The position numbers were made by a program, and so were the translations under genes. Below, in pieces: positions 22,301 through 34,738 of a DNA stretch of 50,762 bases; position 1 is the first letter of the stretch; the number at the start of each line of letters is the position of its first letter. This stretch comes from Welwitschia mirabilis (taxonomy: Eukaryota; Gnetophyta; Gnetopsida; Welwitschiales): NCBI GenBank assembly GCA_051453625.1, contig JBOZIK010000001.1:93136454-93187215 (forward strand), in the 5' to 3' direction. The notes under the pieces were generated by a model. The model was not told the origin of the DNA. It saw only the letters and a list, made by a program, of their open reading frames with translations, and ran no database searches.

Positions 22301-23989
22301 TCTTAATGAATGCTTAGATAATATTACCCTAAGGGAATCTTTTTAAGAAAGTGTTACTAGATATAGCTGATATCTAATTATCTAGATTTCAGAGAGAAAT
22401 ATTTAAAAGTAAATGCAAACATTTATTAGCTTAGGAAAAAACAAAAACAAAAACAAAAAAATTTATTACATGAAGTATGACTTAAGACTCCACAATAGTT
22501 ATGTATATTCACACGATCAAAGTGCTACTACAAATGATAACTCAAGTGTATATAGACCTAAAGAGATGCATTAACTTATTTGCATATCATAAGGGCTTTC
22601 ATTTACATATAATTAATTTGATCATCAAATAAGATACACTTAGATCACTTCATTTTAAACTAGTTTGTATACCATGTGGATCTTCATTTAAATATGATTT
22701 ATTTAATCATAAAGCATTAAATATAACATCACATTACTACCTAATTAAGAATTTACATATAGCTTGATTTTTTCCTTTTAGAGTAATTTAAAAATTTTTT
22801 AATAGCTCTTTCATTAATAAGATCTAATAGCTCTCTCATTAATAAGATCTTCTTTTTTACTTTTTATGTGTCTATATACTTTTTTTAAAAAATGGTAAAT
22901 GAATATATTATATTTGCATAAAATACACGAAAAGATACAACATAGCTTAAAAGCTATTTTTCTAAGCATGGTAAAAATGTCTCTGATAGTTAAAGCCCTA
23001 AGCAAAAGCATCTAATTTTGTTAAACTAGGTTTCCAATTCAATGAAAATAGGCTCAACGCTAGCATACTCTAAGGGGTTTACAACAAAACAATATTTAGT
23101 AGGAGCATAATTAAGGAGGGATGGAGGGAGTGAGTTGAGCAAGGAGACTAACAACCATGGACTCTATTTCCTCTTCTTCAATATTTTATTCTTATTATTG
23201 CTCCTTCTCTTTTACTACTACTTCTTCTTGCTGGCGGTGTTGTATTTATGGTGTATTATTGATGCATCTAGGAAGTGCGAGTAGGCCGCGCTCTTCATCA
23301 CTCTTATTGTACCTTGGTAGTTCTCATAGAAATGACTTTTAAATAGGTTTCCTTGGGATGTCTTGTCATGCTAGAATGCTTGCATCAATCTATATTTTTC
23401 TTTGGTATAAAAGCAAAATAAACTCTTTATGTCTTACCTTGCAACTTTGGAGAGAGTAGTAAAGAGAATCATAGACAAAAAAAGGAAGATCTATTTAAAA
23501 CCCCTCAATCATAGTAGCAAGGAAATGAAAGTGAAGATCATTGATCTTGTCAAAGTGTCATTCTAAGGTGAAATGCTTCATAATTAGGATATAGCCCCAG
23601 CATCAATGGGCCTTGGAATATCTTTTATTCTATAGCTTCCTTCTCTCTTTGTAAAGTTTTTCCTATCAATCTTCAAAATGAGGAAATATTAAAGCCTTGA
23701 GGGCACTCTTTTTTAGCTTAATATCTTGAGAACCTATACGAATGGAATCACTAATGGAAGCTATATGAATGTAGATGGTATTGTTACCTATATGAGTAGA
23801 TCTGTAATTCTAGTTTCTAAAGAATTGTTTTGAAAAATCAAGATCATGTCCTTTGAGGTTAAGAACATAAGAGTCTCATCCTATAACTTGGAAGGCCTAC
23901 CAAGTTTGCTCATGATTTAGCAGCATGTTATGTTTTGTTGGCACTGTTCTTAAAGATTTCCCTATATAGTTTAATTCATTGAAGTCATA
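22301..23989. other. AT-rich DNA between two LINEs
   Basis: No family recognised. On the minus strand about 23690-23880 one frame stays largely open (text like THIGNNTIYIHIASISDSIR then IGSQDIKLKKSALKALIFPH) with flanking stops; I do not recognise it, and it could be a gene scrap or the distal end of the neighbouring LINE. Confidence 0.45.
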
Positions 23990-25390
23990 GTAACTGCTCT
24001 AGCATGGTTTCGACACTCCACTCCGATGTGGTTCAGACGCTATCTGCTATGCATTGCCCTATAAATTAAACTCAATTTTGTTTGCAGGGTTTGAGTTATT
24101 ACATTTTTTTTATAGACATGAATTTGATCCAACTCTCTAATCCACTTAATGATTTTAAATTTCAACTTTGAAAGAGATATCTTTTTCCTATTGAAAAATG
24201 ATATTGCATCTATGTTTCCATATAAGCCATGCACCAATGATCATGAAGTAATTTTTTTAAAAAGAATTAAAACTTTTTAATCTAATGTGATGAGGGAGGG
24301 ATAAATTCAAGCTTATCCAAGTATCTTTTACAATAGAACATTGAATGAAAAGGTGATTTTGAGATTTATTTTCTTCGTGGCACATAGGATAATCTTGATC
24401 AACTCTTAAATTCCTTTGAATAAGCTTATCTGTTATGAAAATGCAACCCTTTAATTTATATCACCAAAAAATCTTAATTTTCTTGGAAATATCTAGTTTT
24501 TGTGATTTCTTCCATCTATAGTCATAATAAAACAAATTATGATAGATTTTTTAGATTCTTATTTTCTCATTTTGAATAGGAAGACTTTGATTGTTGAAAA
24601 CCTAGGGCCAAATTCCTTTGGTATGGTAAATCATGTTTCTCCAAAAAGTGAAGTTCCTTTCTTTAATGTCATATTCCTATTTAAACAATTTTATCCAAAG
24701 AATGCTATTATCTGATAAGAACCTACAATAGTGCTTTACAAGGATGCATTTGTTCATGTCCATAGTTTTCTGTTGCCAAGGCCACTTGCTTTTTTTGGCA
24801 TAGTTATCAGATCAAAGTTTATAAGATGTAATTTCTTGTGGGACTTGCCATCTGACTAGATGAAATTTTGGTAATATTATCTATTAAGCTGGAATAGTTA
24901 TTAGATATAGGAAAACAAACTAGTAGAATCAATGGTTATGCTTACCATACAATATTTGAGAAGGAGGATTTTTCCTACACTTGATAAGAATTTGTTATCT
25001 TATCTAGTTAATCTAGTTGTGATTTTTCTTACAAAGGAGGCCAAATGTTATTAGCCATTTGGACAAAATTAAAATGAGGACCAAGATAAGCATCAGGGAA
25101 GTTTGCTTGTGAACATTGAAAGACCTTTAAGATATCTTCCTTTCTTTTCTATGGAGTGTTAATAAGAAAAAGCTTAGATTTATGCCAATTGATTGTAAGA
25201 CCTAAAAAATTATGAAACTCATTTAAAAGGCTATAAGCTTGCCTAATCACAGGAAGGCTAGAGTCTCAACATAAAAGAGTATCATCTGCAAACTAGAGAA
25301 GGAAATGAAAAGAAGCTAATTCGATAGCTAATATCTAATTTTAAAGGAAAAGCCTAACTAAAGAATTCATAATAAGAATAAAGATGCTAG

Positions 25391-25395
25391 GAGAG
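25391..25395. other. Target-site duplication, left copy (GAGAG)
   Basis: Five bases GAGAG immediately before the first LTR are repeated immediately after the second LTR (34734-34738). Collapsing the insert and one copy restores the LINE reading frame. Confidence 0.9.
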
Positions 25396-27953
25396 TTTCA
25401 CGTCCAAATTTTTCAAGGTCCCAAGATCTAGTTTAAAAATTTGATTAAAATAGTTTTATTATTATACAGTCCTTAAGCTAGTTTAGTTATTACATGTATT
25501 TATTTTCTAATTTCTAGTGGTGTAATTTTATTATGAAAATTTTGTGCTATAATTCCTCACATTTTGTAGTAGTCATAATTTTCCCTTGTTGAAAATTTTT
25601 ATGATTTAATTATAATTCTTATGGTTAAAATTTTGTAACTGTTGTACTTTTATTTGGGAAATAGTTTAAATATGGTTTTGAAAATTTTGTTTTATTGTAA
25701 AAATTTCATAAGGAGCATTGTTATTTATTGTTGAGATATAAATGGTGGTCTAGCAAGGAATGGAATAAGGGTCGTTACTAAATCTTTATCAACTTTCTCC
25801 ATCTTAACCATCCTCATTTATAATGTTTTGCCTTCATATTCTGATGGCCCTTCTCACTCCATCAAACCTCAGTTATAAATTAGACCCTCTTCCCTCTATT
25901 TCCTCACTTTCATTTTTGGAGAATCCTTCACTACTAAAACTTGGATCTTGAATAAGCATTCAAACCTTTGAGCTTTAAAATCTTTAGGAGTTCTTAAATC
26001 TTTATTTTAATTTGGGCATAGTTTTATGGCTTAATCTATTTTCTTGTATGACTCTTATGTTCTTTTATTTCATTCTTATATGGTTTCTATGGTTTTCATT
26101 CTTTTCTTGTATGGTTTTAATTCTTCAAATCCTTTCTTATATGGTTTTTGGTTCTTCAAATTCTTTCTTATATGTCTTATGGTTTTTTAATTCCCTTATT
26201 GTATGGTTTATGGTTCTTTGATTCCTTTCTTGTATGGTTTATGGACTTTCATTCATTTCTTACATATTCCAATTAATTATTACATCTTTCACATGTATCA
26301 TAGATTTTTCTTGTTTGATCTTAAGAGTCTTTTTCTTTATAAATATAATATCTTGATCATTCTATGTCTAAAACTTGCTAAGTAATCCAAACTATGTAGC
26401 TTTAGGGGTTGGACCACCTAAAGGGCTCCCATGGTTCATGGGAATGAGCTGTTAGAGTAATTAGGATGATCTTTGTGATCCATCTAGTTAGGCATGACAT
26501 GAGACTTTAGAGGGTTTATCCCATCTGAAGGGTTCCTATTAGCCATAAGAATGAACCTCTAGATAAAAGGGCATTTTTGACACCCTTCTAATAGGGCTTT
26601 GTATCATTGTATATTCTTAGAGTATTGACACTTGAAAATGTGTATCTGGAGTATTGTAACTAGTATGAGGTTTTGATCATTTGATTTTCTTGAGGATTCC
26701 TTCTTAAGCTTAGAAAACCCTTTATCTAAAACCTTTTCATGGATCATACTAGGAACTGTGAAGGTTGTAGTTCTCATGCCATGCTTGCATGTGTAGGACC
26801 TAGTACAAAGAAGGCCTTGGATGAGCCAGCTATTGCAGTTTGGATGGAGTGTTATTTTCATACTTGTTGCTTATATTCATGCATGTAGTAGAAGGACTTA
26901 GAGGTTCTAATAATTTATATTATTTTGTGAGCAGAGATTTGTATTTAGACAACTTTCAAGATTATGCATAGATTTTGTAATGGAAGATTTCAAATGTTTA
27001 ATGCAACTTTAGCCATAAATTGTTGTTATTTCTCAGTATCTAATTAAAGGTTTTAAAGTATAATTTTGATTTGTTTATTATATAATCTAAGAATTTAGAC
27101 ATATTATAGAAGGACTTTTATTTTGCTGAGATATATCAAAATATTCTATGCTAAGATTATATTATGTAATGGAAAAAATAATTATATGGGATTCTTGTAC
27201 AAGTTTTAATTACTTATTTCAAGCATAGAAGAAATTAGGTAAGAGAATGTGATTTATCATAAATTTTACTAAATTAGTTTATGAGGAGCCTTAAGGTTAG
27301 GAAAAATAATATTTACCCTCACTGGTAAAAATGCCTTTATGAGGAATCAAACACATGGCCCCTCACATTCCCCACTTTCTGTCTTTATTTCCAGTCTAAT
27401 AACCATTTGAGCTTTTGTTAAGATTTGATTTTAAGGATTAACAGTTTACACAAGAGTTGATTTGCAAATCATTTAAGCACAGTTCATCAGCTCTCCATGA
27501 ATTGAAACGTCCTTCTTACATAGGCCTATAACTATGTCTTATCCCTCCTTCATGTAGTGTTTCCACTTATACATGGTGCTCGTCTCCTTTCACATAACGT
27601 TTCTACTTATGTAGTGTGCCAACTTTCCAACATACCTCCTATCTTTAACATTTCAAAATGCTTGACAACGGCTTCTAGTCCTATTCTCCATTAAAACCTC
27701 CTTCGTTAAAACAAAAAATATTGTCTTCTAGTGCTTGTCTCTATGAGGTGGATCTCCTCTAAGACATATAGATATTCCATCATAAATACTCATTAAGTGA
27801 GTAATGAATTAGCTTGATCTTCCTGTGTTTGTAATTATATTTTCCTCTTAAGCCTATGTTTTAAATGAGTACATTCTCACCTACATGATGGAGGACGAGT
27901 GTCTTCTCTGCTTCTTTGTTAATCATTCACGATCATTTAAAGCTTCTATACTT

Positions 27954-28004
<51 letters not shown>

Positions 28005-29687
28005 ATGCACAGTATGTCGATTGAAAACCACTATTAATGATGATACCTTCTCTTTTCTCTCTATTATCAAGTGTTTCTTCTTCGTACTCCTCATGGCTTA
28101 TTTCTCCTCTAATGTGCATTATTATTATAGCCCCCAACCACTCTAAAATGAATTGCAGATGAAACCATTCATAGAGTTACAGAGAGATTTCTAGATTTTT
28201 GTTTTTATCTTAAATATATTCACTCATAATAAAACAGTCAGGACAGAAAGATCCATGCAGTTGGTTTTCATTTATGACGATTCATAATCGAAGAATGCTT
28301 GAAATATGGACTAGTTATTTTTTCTAAAAATAGATTGACCAATGTCATTTAAAAATGATTAATAATTCTCTTCTAAACAATAAATGATTAAAAAAAAAAA
28401 GCACTTCTTTCTTGGTTGCATCCTTCTTTCTTATGCGCATTTCCTGCATATCAGCTTCTCTGTTCATGTAGACTATTGCATCTTTGCCTTTGCAAAATGC
28501 ATCTTGGGCTTATTCGTAGCTCTTTGCCCCTACGAAATGCATCAGCTGTGCATTTTGAAATTTCATCTTTCTTTAATAATTTGTGTCCAACTTATTTGTT
28601 GGTTTCAAAAGAATAATAGAATAATAAAGAGTCAATGCCCATATGGTTTTCAAATTATGTTAGAGATATGGAGGTTGAGAGTTCAAGTCCTTGTGATGCC
28701 AATAAAATGTTAATTAACTTTTAGCATCCTACATTAATATACATGCTTCAGCCATTTTTAGTTGAAATGTGGTGTTTTTATTGATGTCATGGTCAAGTTA
28801 CATTGATGCTAATAATGAGGTTATGGGTTTAATTCTAAGTACAATAAAAATATACTCTTTTTTTTTTTTCCATAACTGATTGTAAGTTAGAAGGCTCTAT
28901 GATTTGTGTTCAGCCCCTTAGCCATTAAAAATTCTTAGGTATAAATAGCATATAGCTTTGAACAATGCCTTACCAATCCATAAAAATACTTAAGCCCCTA
29001 TATGAATAGGTGTACTCTTTAACTAAGGTTAGTGGTTTGGCTTGTTACATACAAATAGTTTTCCATAGTTTTACTCAATTATTGTATTAAGTTTAATTAG
29101 TTTAATTAATCTTTAATAAACTTATGCATCTTGAACATAAGAATCATAATTTAGATTATCTATGTTTTTAAATTTTAGCTAAGTATAATTAGCTAAAATA
29201 ATTAATATCTCACTCCTATATATGGCTTTATAATTAATATCTTTTAAGATATTTGTATCCCACCGTACTAGTACTTAAAATGTATTTATACCTTCTTCTT
29301 GTAAACATTGATGACTCTCTATTATTTGTAGTGGTTATAGATTCTATCTTACCCTTCTTAGCTAAGGATTCTCCATGCCCCATCCATGCCCCAACTAAAC
29401 AATCAATTCTAAGGAATAGCTTTGTAATTATTAATGTTTTCATAAATATTACTAACCTAAGCAATGATTCTATTGTTGTTCTCAAATTTGATTTGAATCT
29501 AATGCATGGCCTTCATCATTTCATGGGCCCTTATCAATCCTTTGTCTTATAACCCATCATTATTCTATTATAAACTTTTGGGTCCTACTAAATAAATTTG
29601 AATTTTTCAATTGATGAGACTTTAGGGTTTTACATTTTGGTATCAGAGTGAGTTGAATTGTTTGACTATAGAAATCTAGGTATTACA
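25396..29687 (+). repeat. Left LTR (4,292 bp)
   Basis: Begins TTTCACGTCC (probably TGTCACG originally) and ends GGTATTACA, two or three bases before the primer site. It aligns collinearly with 31167-34733. It holds sequence at about 27730-28150 and 28750-29250 that the right LTR lacks or has shortened, including the CT microsatellite. Confidence 0.88.
27955..28002. repeat. (CT)24 microsatellite
   Basis: Forty-eight bases of uninterrupted CT repeat inside the left LTR, absent from the right LTR. Uninterrupted repeats usually mark recent slippage. Confidence 0.95.
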
Positions 29688-29690
29688 TTT

Positions 29691-29702
29691 TGGTATCAGA
29701 GC
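29691..29702 (+). other. Primer-binding site (initiator tRNA-Met type)
   Basis: TGGTATCAGAGC directly after the left LTR, with a three-base spacer. A second near-identical site (TGGTATCAGAG, 29638-29648) sits 53 bp upstream inside the LTR. Confidence 0.9.
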
Positions 29703-29874
29703 ATAGGTTGCAAACTCACTAGGTGTAACTACTACCAGGTTGACATATTTACTAGGCATAACTATTTTGCAATTTCACTCATCTTAACTACTATTTAAGT
29801 TGTAAGTTTTTAGCATGAAAATTTTGGGTTATGATATGTGTAGTCATTTTTTCATAGGATTATCATGACCTTAA

Positions 29875-30790
29875 AAAGAGTAGTAAACCCATCAATTGGA
29901 GTTACAACACTGGTAAATGCTGTTAACGATTTAGTAGGTGATATTCATGAATAATCTAATAGTAGGAAAGATGGAGATTCTCTTAAAAAATTGATGATGT
30001 AATTTAATAGAATAAACCCTCCAATCTTCAAGGGTATTGACAATGCAGATGATGTAGAAGCATGGTTGATAGTTATTCAAAGGGAACTAGAATTATTTAA
30101 TTTTACTACTAAACAAAAGGCATTACTAGCAACCAATCAACTTGTTAAAGGAGCAGCATTATGTTGGGACCTAGAAAAACTCCAAGCATCATTTCCAACA
30201 CCATTAACATGGGAAGAATTTGAGAACAGATTCAGAGGCAAATACATCTTAGAGATTTTCATTAATGTAAAAGCCAATGAATTATACAATTTAAAATAAG
30301 GTTTTATGACAATAGCATAGTATGAGCATAAATTTATGGAACTTTTGAGATATGTTCCTAAATTAACAAGTAATGAAGAAGTAAAATTCAGAAGGTTAGT
30401 AGCTAGTTTACATCCTACTATTCAAAGGTAAGTAAAATCGTTTCAACCAATGTCACTTATAGAAACTTTATAGAAAGTAAGAATAAGTGAAGAGTCTTAA
30501 AATAAGGACAAGGAATTTAGGGAAAGGAAAAGAAATTTTGAAGAAAGAAGAGAATTTCAAGAGAGCAAGAAACCATTCTTTGGAAATAATGAATCAAATC
30601 GAAATAATGGTAAAGGTAAAGTCTTCAGGATTAATGCAACACAAATCTAAGATAAGAACAAGCCTAATGATAGGCCAAAAACTACATATCACTTAGATAA
30701 TAAAACTAAAGATTCTCAAAGAATAGGATGTTATAATGGTGGAGGTCCTCGCTATGCCACAAATTGCCCTGATAAAAAGAATTCAATAGA
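29875..30790 (+). pseudogene. Gypsy-type gag remnant with zinc-knuckle relic
   Basis: Starts MTLKRVVNPS and shows the Retrotrans_gag pattern: NPPIFKGIDNADDVEAWL, a LATNQLVKGAALCW helix region, LTWEEFENRFRGKY near 30205-30245, then YEHKFMELLRYVPKL and EEVKFRRLVASLHPTIQR near 30330-30430, and a basic, low-complexity linker. A zinc-knuckle relic (CYNGGGPRYATNCPDK) is at about 30728-30775, with the second Cys and the His lost. At least five in-frame stops or shifts interrupt it. Gag would form the virus-like particle of the element. It is followed by about 370 bp of non-coding remnant and then the right LTR, with no pol. Confidence 0.85.
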
Positions 30791-31150
30791 CATAAAAAGA
30801 TTTATACCTCAAATTCAAATAAAAAGACCTAATTACTTGTAGTTCAAGATAAGGGAGGTATTAAAAATTTCAGTTTTATGAAATATCTAGTTAAGCATGA
30901 AGGCTGCCAAATTATTTTATTTCTACTAACAAAAAAAGAACTTAGATAGAAAGAGTTTTTCAATCCTTTGAGTATTACAAGTAATAATTTTTGACTTCAA
31001 TTAGAATTTTTGAAGTTTTTAATTACTTAATTATCCTTTTAAAAAGGAACTAGATATAAGCTACAAGACAGCATTATAGGAATATGCAAAGGTAGAAAAA
31101 TTTTAAGAGGAAAAATAGTTACTAAATTCTAGTTTCGAGGACAAAGCCTC

Positions 31151-31166
31151 TTAAGGGATGAAGAAA
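31151..31166 (+). other. Polypurine tract before the right LTR
   Basis: TTAAGGGATGAAGAAA lies directly before the right LTR, the position where plus-strand DNA synthesis is primed in LTR retrotransposons. Confidence 0.65.
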
Positions 31167-34100
31167 TATCACATCTAGATTTTTCGAAGTCCAAATATTT
31201 AACTTAAAAATTTAATTAAAATAATTTTATTATTATAGAGTCCTCAATCTAGTTTAGTTATTGCATGTACTTATTTTCTAATTTCTACTGGTGTAATTTT
31301 ATTGTAAAAATTTTGTGTTATAATTTCTCACATTTTGTAGTAGTCATAATTTCACCCTTATTAAAATTTTTTATGATTTAATTATAATTATTATGGCTAA
31401 AATTTTGTAACTGTTGCATTTTTATCTAGAGAATAGCTTAAATATGGTTTTGGAAATTTTGTGTTATTCTAAAAATTTTATGAGGAGCATTGTTATTTAT
31501 TGTTGAGATATAAATGCATCTAGTGGCCTAGCGAGGAATGGAATAAGGGTGGTTATTAAATCTTTACTAACTTTTACCACATCTACCATCATTATTTATG
31601 ATGTTTTATCTTCATATTTTTATGACCCTTCTTAATCCACCAAACCTCTCAAATATAAAAAAAGACCCTCTTTCCCCTTGTTCCTCACTTTCATTTTTGG
31701 AGAAGCCTTCACTATGAAACCTTGAAGCTTGCATAAGCCTTCGAACCTTAGATCTTTAGAATCTTTAAGAGTTCACAAATCTTTGTTTTAATTCAGGTAT
31801 GATTTTATGGCTGGTCCTTATGTTCTTTCATTTCATTCTCGTATGGTTTCTATGGTTTTCATTCTTTTCTTATATGGTTTTGGTTCTTTTAATCCTTCCT
31901 TGTATGGTTTTTGGTTCTTCAAATCCTTTTTTGTATGGCTTATGGTTTTTTGATTTCTTTCTTATATGTCTTACAGTTCTTCAATTCCTCTCTTATATGG
32001 TTTATGGACTTCCATTCATTTCTTGCATGTTCTAGTTAATTCTTATATCTTTTACATGTATCATTGATTTTTCTTGCTTGATCTTAAGAGTCTTTTTCTT
32101 TATGCATATAATATAATATCTTGGTTATTCTATGTCTAAAACTTACTAAGTAATCCAAACTATGTGGCTTAAGGGGCTGGACCACCTGAAAGGCTCTTAT
32201 TGGCCATGGAAGTGAGCTGTCAGAGTGATCAGGGTGATGTTTGTAACCCATCTAGTTGTGCATGACATGTGGCTTTAGAGGGTTATTTCCATCTGTAGGG
32301 TTCTTATTGATCATAAGAATGAACCTCTAGATAAATGGACATTTTTGACACCCTTATGATAGGACATTTTATCACTATATATTCTTGGAGTATTAAGACT
32401 TGAAAATGAGTATCTAGATTATTATAACTGGTATGAGGTTTTGGTCATTTAATTTTCTTAAGGATTCCTTATTAAGCTTGGAAAACCCTTTACTTAAGAC
32501 CTTGTCATGAACCATACTAGGAACTATAAAGGTTCTAGTTCTCACACGATGCTTGCATATGCAAGACCTAGCACGAAGAAGGCCTTGGATGAGCCAGCTG
32601 TTACAGTTTGGATGGAGTGTTATTTTCATACTTGTTGCTTATATTCAGGCATGTAGTAGAAGGACTTCGAGGTCTTAATAATTTGTATTATTTTGTGAGT
32701 AGAGATTTGTATTTAGACTACTTTCGAGATTATGCATAGATTTTGTAATGGAAGATTTGAAATGCTTAATGCAAGTTTAGCCATAAATTGTTGTTATTTC
32801 TTAGTATTTAATTAAAAGTTTTAAAGTAGAATTTTAATTTGTTTATTATATAATCTAAGAATTTAGACATATTGTAAAAGGACTTTTATTTTACTAAGAT
32901 ATATCAAAATATTTTATGCTAAGAGTATATTATGTAATGGGAACAATAATTAGATGGAGTTCTTGTACAAGTTTTAATTACTTATTCTAGGCATAGAAGA
33001 AATTAGATAAGAGAATGTAATTTATCATAAATTTTAATAAATTAGTTTATGAGGAATCCTAAGGTTAGGAATCAAATGCATAACCCCTCACATTTACAAG
33101 CTTTTATCTTTATTTCCAATCTAATAACTATTTAAGCTTTCATTAAGAAATGCTTATAAGGGTTAATAGTTTCCACGAGTTGATTTGCAAAACATTTAAG
33201 CATAATTCATTAACACTCTATGAATAGAAACATCCTTAAGTAGGCATGTAATTATGCCTTCTCCATACTTTACTCAGTGTTTCTGTTTTTGTGTGGTGCT
33301 CATCTCCTTTCGCATAGCATTTCTACTTATGTGGTGCACCAACATTCTAACATACATCCTCTCTTTAACGTCAGAATGCTTGACAATGGCTTTGCAGTCC
33401 TACTCTTCATTATAGCCTCCTTCATTAGAATAGAAAATGTTGTCTTTCAGTGCTTGTCTCTATGAGATGAATCTCATCAAGCGAGAAATGACTTAGCTTG
33501 GTATTCTTGCATTGCAGATGAAACGATTCATAGAGTTACAGAGAGATTTCTAGATTTTTTTTACCTTAGATAGATCTACGTGCAATAAAAGAGTTAGGAC
33601 AAAAAGATCTGCATGGTTGATTTTTATTTATGATGATTCATAATCAAAGAACACTTGAAATATCGGACTATTCTATTAGTTATTTCTTTCAAAAATAGTT
33701 CAAACACCATCATATAAAAATGCTCAATAATTATCTTCCTTATGTGTGTTTCCTCCATGTCAGCTTCTTTGTCCATTATAAACCGTTTCATCTTTGCCCT
33801 TGTAAGACATGTCTTAGGCTTGCTCATAACTCTTTGTCCTTTTGAAACACATTAGCTGTGTGTTTTGAAATTTCATCTGTCTTTAATGGTTTTTGTCTAA
33901 CTTATTTGCTGGTCTTAAAAGAACAATAAAATAACAAAGAGTCAATGCCCAAATAGTTATTAAATGATGTTGGAGGTATGGAGGTTGAGAGTTCAAGGCC
34001 TTGTGATGCTAATAAAATGTTAATTAATTTTTGACATCCTACATTAATATACACGCTTCGGTCATTTTTAGTTGCAATGCAATGTTTCTTCATCAGTTGT

Positions 34101-34733
34101 TTTAAGGTTGATGTCATGATCAAGTTACATAGATGTTAATAGTGAGGTTGCGTGTTAAATTCTAAGTAGAAGCAAAAATATACTTTTATTCATTACAAGT
34201 TAGGAGGCTCTATTATTTGTGTTTAGCCCCTTCACCATAAAAATTCTTATTTATAAATAATATATATCTTTGACCAATGCCTTACCAATCCATAAAAATA
34301 ATTAAGCCTCTATATGAATATGTGTACTATTTAAAATGTATTTGTACCTTCTTCTTGTGAACATTAGTGGCTCTCTACTATTTATGGTGGTTATAGATTT
34401 TATCTTACCTTTCTTAACAAAGGATTCTCCATTCCCCAACCATACCATCAATTCTAAGGAATAGCTTTGAAATTATTAATGTATTCATAAATATTAATAA
34501 CCTAAGTAATGATTGTATTGCTATTCTCAAAACCGATTTGAATCTAATGCATGGTCTTCATCATTTCATGGGCCCTTGTCAATCCTTTGTCTTACAACCC
34601 ATCACTATTCTATTATAAACTTTTGGGCCCTACTAAATAAATTTGAAGTTTTCAACTAATGAAATTTTAAGGTATTACATTTTTATATCAGAGCGAGTTT
34701 GAATTGTTTAGTTGTAAAAATCTGGGTATAATA
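31167..34733 (+). repeat. Right LTR (3,567 bp)
   Basis: Begins TATCACATC and ends GGGTATAATA next to the right target duplication. It is 725 bp shorter than the left LTR; most of the difference is in two blocks, near 33480-33510 and near 34190-34330, where left-LTR sequence is missing. Confidence 0.88.
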
Positions 34734-34738
34734 GAGAG
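34734..34738. other. Target-site duplication, right copy (GAGAG)
   Basis: Matches 25391-25395. The adjoining LINE sequence continues at 34739. Confidence 0.9.

Larger units (their letters stand above)
25396..34733 (+). mobile_element. Gag-only Gypsy (Del/Tekay-like) LTR retrotransposon with very long LTRs, nested in LINE B
   Basis: A 9,338-bp element bounded by 5-bp target duplications. LTR 1 is 25396-29687, LTR 2 is 31167-34733, and the interior is about 1.48 kb. The interior has an initiator tRNA-Met-type primer site, a decayed gag with a zinc-knuckle remnant, and a purine-rich tract before LTR 2. No protease, reverse transcriptase, RNase H or integrase is seen. LTRs of 3-5 kb and this gag type fit the Del/Tekay chromoviruses; a gag-only interior with long LTRs fits the described non-autonomous classes (LARD, TR-GAG). 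One stretch of about 178 bp differs at roughly 17 positions by hand count, so the insertion is old. Confidence 0.88.
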
